64,000 bases of DNA. Source: JBGAWK01 sp044227665 (GTDB taxonomy: Bacteria > Bacteroidota > Bacteroidia > Chitinophagales > JADIYW01). A program made the translations under genes and the position numbers. The stretch lies in the NCBI GenBank assembly GCA_044227665.1, contig JBGAWK010000002.1:1-64000 (forward strand), given 5' to 3'. The notes beneath the pieces were generated by a model that was not told the origin of the DNA, made no database searches, and was given only the letters and a program-made list of their open reading frames with translations. Of this stretch, positions 61,377 through 64,000 are shown piece by piece (the first letter of the stretch is position 1; each line of letters begins with the position of its first letter).

Positions 61377-63944
61377 ATGTATTCTATTAAAAAATTATTC
61401 TACATACTATTACTCGGGAGTAGTAGTATAATGTATGCCGGGACAGGCACAATTCGTGGTATGATTACGGATATATCCACAGGAGAAGCGCTCATAGGAG
61501 CAAATGTTATTCTCAAAGGCACTACCATAGGAAGTATTACCGACTTAGACGGTCTTTATTCAATAGAAAATATTGAAGAAGGTACTTATAGCCTTGAAGT
61601 ATCTTACCTTTCCTATAGAACGCAATATATCGAACAGGTAATTGTAAGGGCTAATGAAGTTACATTAGTAAATACAGCTTTAGAGGAAGAGTCTTCACAA
61701 CTGGAGGAAGTCGTTATCGTAGCTTCTATTGCCAATAATAATGTGAATGCGCTATATGCTATGCAGCAAAAATCTGCTAATGTCATGGACGGCATATCTG
61801 CTCAGACTTTTAAAGCATCAGGAGACAATGATGCAGGTAATGCTATCAAGAAAGTGACGGGTGTATCTATTCAGGGAGGGAGATACGTATATGTACGAGG
61901 CTTAGGCGACAGATACAGCAAAACGATATTAAATGGTATGGAGTTGCCGGGCTTGGATCCTGAGCGCAATACCGTACAGATGGACATGTTCCCTACTCAA
62001 ATTATTGACAATATAATAGTGTATAAAACCTTTACGCCCGACCTTCCGGCAAGCTTTGCCGGAGGTCTTATAGATGTACGTACAAAAGATTTTCCTGACA
62101 TGCGTACTATCACTATCTCTGGAACTTGGGGCGTAAATACCAATGTAGGCTTCAAGAAAAACTTTCTTACTTATGAAGGAGGCAAAGGAGATGTTTTGGG
62201 TTTCGGAAAATCGGGAAGAGAATTTCCCTTATCAGAAAATACAATATTGCCAAGTATTGCTTCTCCCAATTACGCAGTTACCCAAGAGGCTACTAAACTT
62301 ATGGACAACAGTATGGCGGCACAACAGGGAAGAGCGATGCTGAATGAATCTTATACGCTGTCTGCTGGAAATCAATGGAAAATATTGAAGTCAGGAGCTT
62401 TGGGGCTTATGTATTCTCTAAATTACAGAATAGATTCTCGGCAATATACAGATGGATTCTTTGGGGATTACTATTTTCCTGGCAAAGGAAGCTTGTCTTT
62501 GCTTCCAAATGTAGAATTCAGAGACCATAAAAGCACTACCCAAGTAATATTCAGTCAATTATTGAATGTGGGCATGAAAATCAATACCAATAATAAAATA
62601 GGATGGGTCTTCATGCACAACCAAAATGGCAATAAAACAGCGAGAATAGTAGATGGAATAAAGTTTACGACAAATGATGGCTTTGGATATAGGGAACATA
62701 ATTTGCTTTATGACCAGCGTTCAGTAACTTTTGGAGAAATGTATGGAACTCATTTTTTTGGAAAAGCCAATGGTTCACAATTAGACTGGAAGTTTGCTAC
62801 GGCATATTCTTCGTTAGACCAACCCGATAATAGATTCTTCAACTATGGTTACACTAGTGAGAATGATATGTTGCGATATACAATATTCCAGTCACCATCA
62901 CGGGTACACAGAGGTATGAAAGAAGTAAATTATGACCTCAAAACGGATTATAATTTACCCTTATCAGTGTGGAATGAGATGAAGGCAAAATTCAAAGCGG
63001 GAGTCGCATATAATTATAAAATTAGAACATATCAAGAAGTGCGCTTTGATTATGGTCCTTCTGCCAATGAATCTTTTGATGGAAATATTAATGATTATAT
63101 TGATGATGCCAATGTATATAATCCAGAAAGCAATAGAAATGGAACATTTTTGGTAAATGTATATCAGAATGATAACTATAATGACTATTCCGGTGCTATG
63201 CAGGTGGCAGCAGCGTATGCCATGATAGAGTTACCTATTGTACAAAAGCTAAAACTCATAGCAGGAACGCGTTTAGAGACCACACACCTTACCTTTACCT
63301 CTGAAGATAATACCAAACAGACGGCATTAAAACTCAAAGATAAAACGCTGCTAAAAAATGTGGACGTACTCCCTTCTTTTGCCATAGTTTATAATGTTGC
63401 AGAAAACATGAATATAAGATTCGGCTATGGTCGCACGCTCGCAAGACCCAGCTTCAGAGAGGTAGCACCTATAAGTATTGCAGACTTTCTAGGAGGAAGA
63501 TTCCTTACGGGGAATCCCGACTTACAGCGCACACTTATTGATAATCTAGACATACGTTATGAATGGTTCACTGTACCCGGATGTATATTGTCTGCCAGTG
63601 CATTTTACAAGCTATTTCACAATCCCATAGAAGTTACCAATAATACTCAGGTGACATCTGGAGAGATTTCTTACCAGAATGTAAGTAAGGCTTCTTTGTA
63701 CGGATTTGAAATAGAAGCGAGGCAAAAAATGAATATTATCCATAATTCCTTGAAAGACATTATTATAGGGATAAATGCATCGTATATTAAGTCTGTAGTG
63801 GATGTTCCTGAAGCAGAATATCTTGCGGCTTCTGCAATAAATGAAAAGGTGTCCCGTACAAGATCTATGTATGGACAATCTCCTTTCCTGATAAATACTT
63901 TTATTGAATATAGTAACGAAAACGTTTGGCAAGAGTATCTATAG
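61377..63944 (+). CDS. TonB-dependent receptor with CarboxypepD-reg domain, C-terminally frameshifted
   Basis: An 855-residue frame with signal peptide (1-22), a carboxypeptidase-regulatory-like domain (about 23-110; GTIRGMITDISTGEALIGAN), a plug (about 125-240; KVTGVSIQGGRYVYVRGLGDR) and a barrel. The frame stops at 63942-63944 within the barrel end (EYSNENVWQEYL). In another frame from 63937 the typical family tail goes on (VSIGGTPNIFELPQ) to the window end, so a deletion or frameshift lies at about 63920-63937. This is either an inactive gene or an assembly error. It pairs with the upstream beta-helix lipoprotein. Confidence 0.8.
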   Translation: MYSIKKLFYILLLGSSSIMYAGTGTIRGMITDISTGEALIGANVILKGTTIGSITDLDGLYSIENIEEGTYSLEVSYLSYRTQYIEQVIVRANEVTLVNTALEEESSQLEEVVIVASIANNNVNALYAMQQKSANVMDGISAQTFKASGDNDAGNAIKKVTGVSIQGGRYVYVRGLGDRYSKTILNGMELPGLDPERNTVQMDMFPTQIIDNIIVYKTFTPDLPASFAGGLIDVRTKDFPDMRTITISGTWGVNTNVGFKKNFLTYEGGKGDVLGFGKSGREFPLSENTILPSIASPNYAVTQEATKLMDNSMAAQQGRAMLNESYTLSAGNQWKILKSGALGLMYSLNYRIDSRQYTDGFFGDYYFPGKGSLSLLPNVEFRDHKSTTQVIFSQLLNVGMKINTNNKIGWVFMHNQNGNKTARIVDGIKFTTNDGFGYREHNLLYDQRSVTFGEMYGTHFFGKANGSQLDWKFATAYSSLDQPDNRFFNYGYTSENDMLRYTIFQSPSRVHRGMKEVNYDLKTDYNLPLSVWNEMKAKFKAGVAYNYKIRTYQEVRFDYGPSANESFDGNINDYIDDANVYNPESNRNGTFLVNVYQNDNYNDYSGAMQVAAAYAMIELPIVQKLKLIAGTRLETTHLTFTSEDNTKQTALKLKDKTLLKNVDVLPSFAIVYNVAENMNIRFGYGRTLARPSFREVAPISIADFLGGRFLTGNPDLQRTLIDNLDIRYEWFTVPGCILSASAFYKLFHNPIEVTNNTQVTSGEISYQNVSKASLYGFEIEARQKMNIIHNSLKDIIIGINASYIKSVVDVPEAEYLAASAINEKVSRTRSMYGQSPFLINTFIEYSNENVWQEYL

Positions 63945-64000
63945 GTGGCACGCCAAATATTTTTGAACTACCTCAGAGCCTCTTAAATTTTAAAGCATCT
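63937..64000 (+). pseudogene. Out-of-frame continuation of the TonB receptor
   Basis: The frame opened at 63937 encodes VSIGGTPNIFELPQSLLN, which fits the last barrel strands of this receptor class and stays open to the end of the window. It is not in frame with 61377-63944. The rest of the gene lies outside. Confidence 0.6.

Noticed and set aside
1..64000. Prophage, integrative element, transposase or toxin-antitoxin pair
   Set aside because: No integrase, transposase, phage structural gene or paired small toxin/antitoxin genes were found on either strand.

Overview
The window is a gene-dense, AT-rich stretch of a Bacteroidota chromosome. The assignment rests on several independent features: a type IX secretion gene (porQ) in the porQ-cmk pair typical of the phylum, a secreted protein with a T9SS-type C-terminal sorting domain, two TonB-dependent receptors, a DUF4856/imelysin/HTTM/TonB iron-type operon, DUF2851 next to PspC, and Bacteroidetes-type -7 boxes (TAnnTTTG) in front of many genes. 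A run of ten N at 23804-23813 shows that this is a draft scaffold. The lineage below phylum cannot be fixed from the sequence; it resembles Chitinophagales/Sphingobacteriia-like relatives. No rRNA, tRNA, CRISPR array, prophage or intact insertion sequence was seen.

Layout. 1-5.7 kb: end of a family-4 glycosyltransferase, rpoN (sigma-54), a degenerate PAP2-like membrane protein, a DUF4403-like protein beside a gene remnant, a GT-C glycosyltransferase and an OsmC protein. 5.7-12.6 kb: an outer-membrane protein, lipA, pgk, then coaX followed by an outer-membrane protein and a TPR protein. 12.9-20.1 kb: a small exported protein, mntH, lon and aconitase, with a textbook terminator after aconitase. 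20.2-25.2 kb: an accessory block with a lipoprotein, a MORN/PDZ protein carrying an internal duplication, and a secreted protein made of four copies of an unrecognised Cys-pair domain. 25.2-31 kb: a metal-uptake operon (DUF4856, imelysin, HTTM, TonB receptor) with a promoter and a palindromic operator candidate. 31.2-38.5 kb: serC, a methyltransferase, a structured 0.65-kb gap, a pseudouridine synthase, a decayed alpha/beta-hydrolase, a BaiN/HI0933-like flavoprotein apparently starting at ATA, a small lipoprotein, DUF2851 and PspC.

38.5-46.4 kb: an OppC-like permease, a sulfotransferase, then a minus-strand cluster of K+ channel, FMN reductase, bestrophin and beta-carbonic anhydrase that suggests bicarbonate/ion handling; then a dinucleotide-binding oxidoreductase, lpd and a lipoprotein. 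46.4-54.6 kb: porQ-cmk, an overlapping trio (YfiT-like thiol transferase, SRPBCC, Ogt), a sugar nucleotidyltransferase, pyrF, an Nfu-like scaffold overlapping mrp, and lysA. 54.7-56.5 kb: a compact arsenic operon (arsR, acr3, arsC) with a perfect 16-bp palindrome just before arsR. 56.6-64 kb: an ABC exporter pair, a T9SS cargo protein, and divergently a beta-helix lipoprotein with a TonB receptor whose C-terminus is frameshifted at the window edge.

Most genes are housekeeping or family-typical. The least explained material is the 20.8-25.2 kb repeat-protein pair, the bestrophin/carbonic anhydrase/K+ channel operon, the decaying genes at 3.7-4.0, 35.1-35.4 and 63.9 kb, and the hairpin-rich gaps at 17.2-17.8 and 33.1-33.7 kb. 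All functional statements come from reading motifs by eye; no database search was run.
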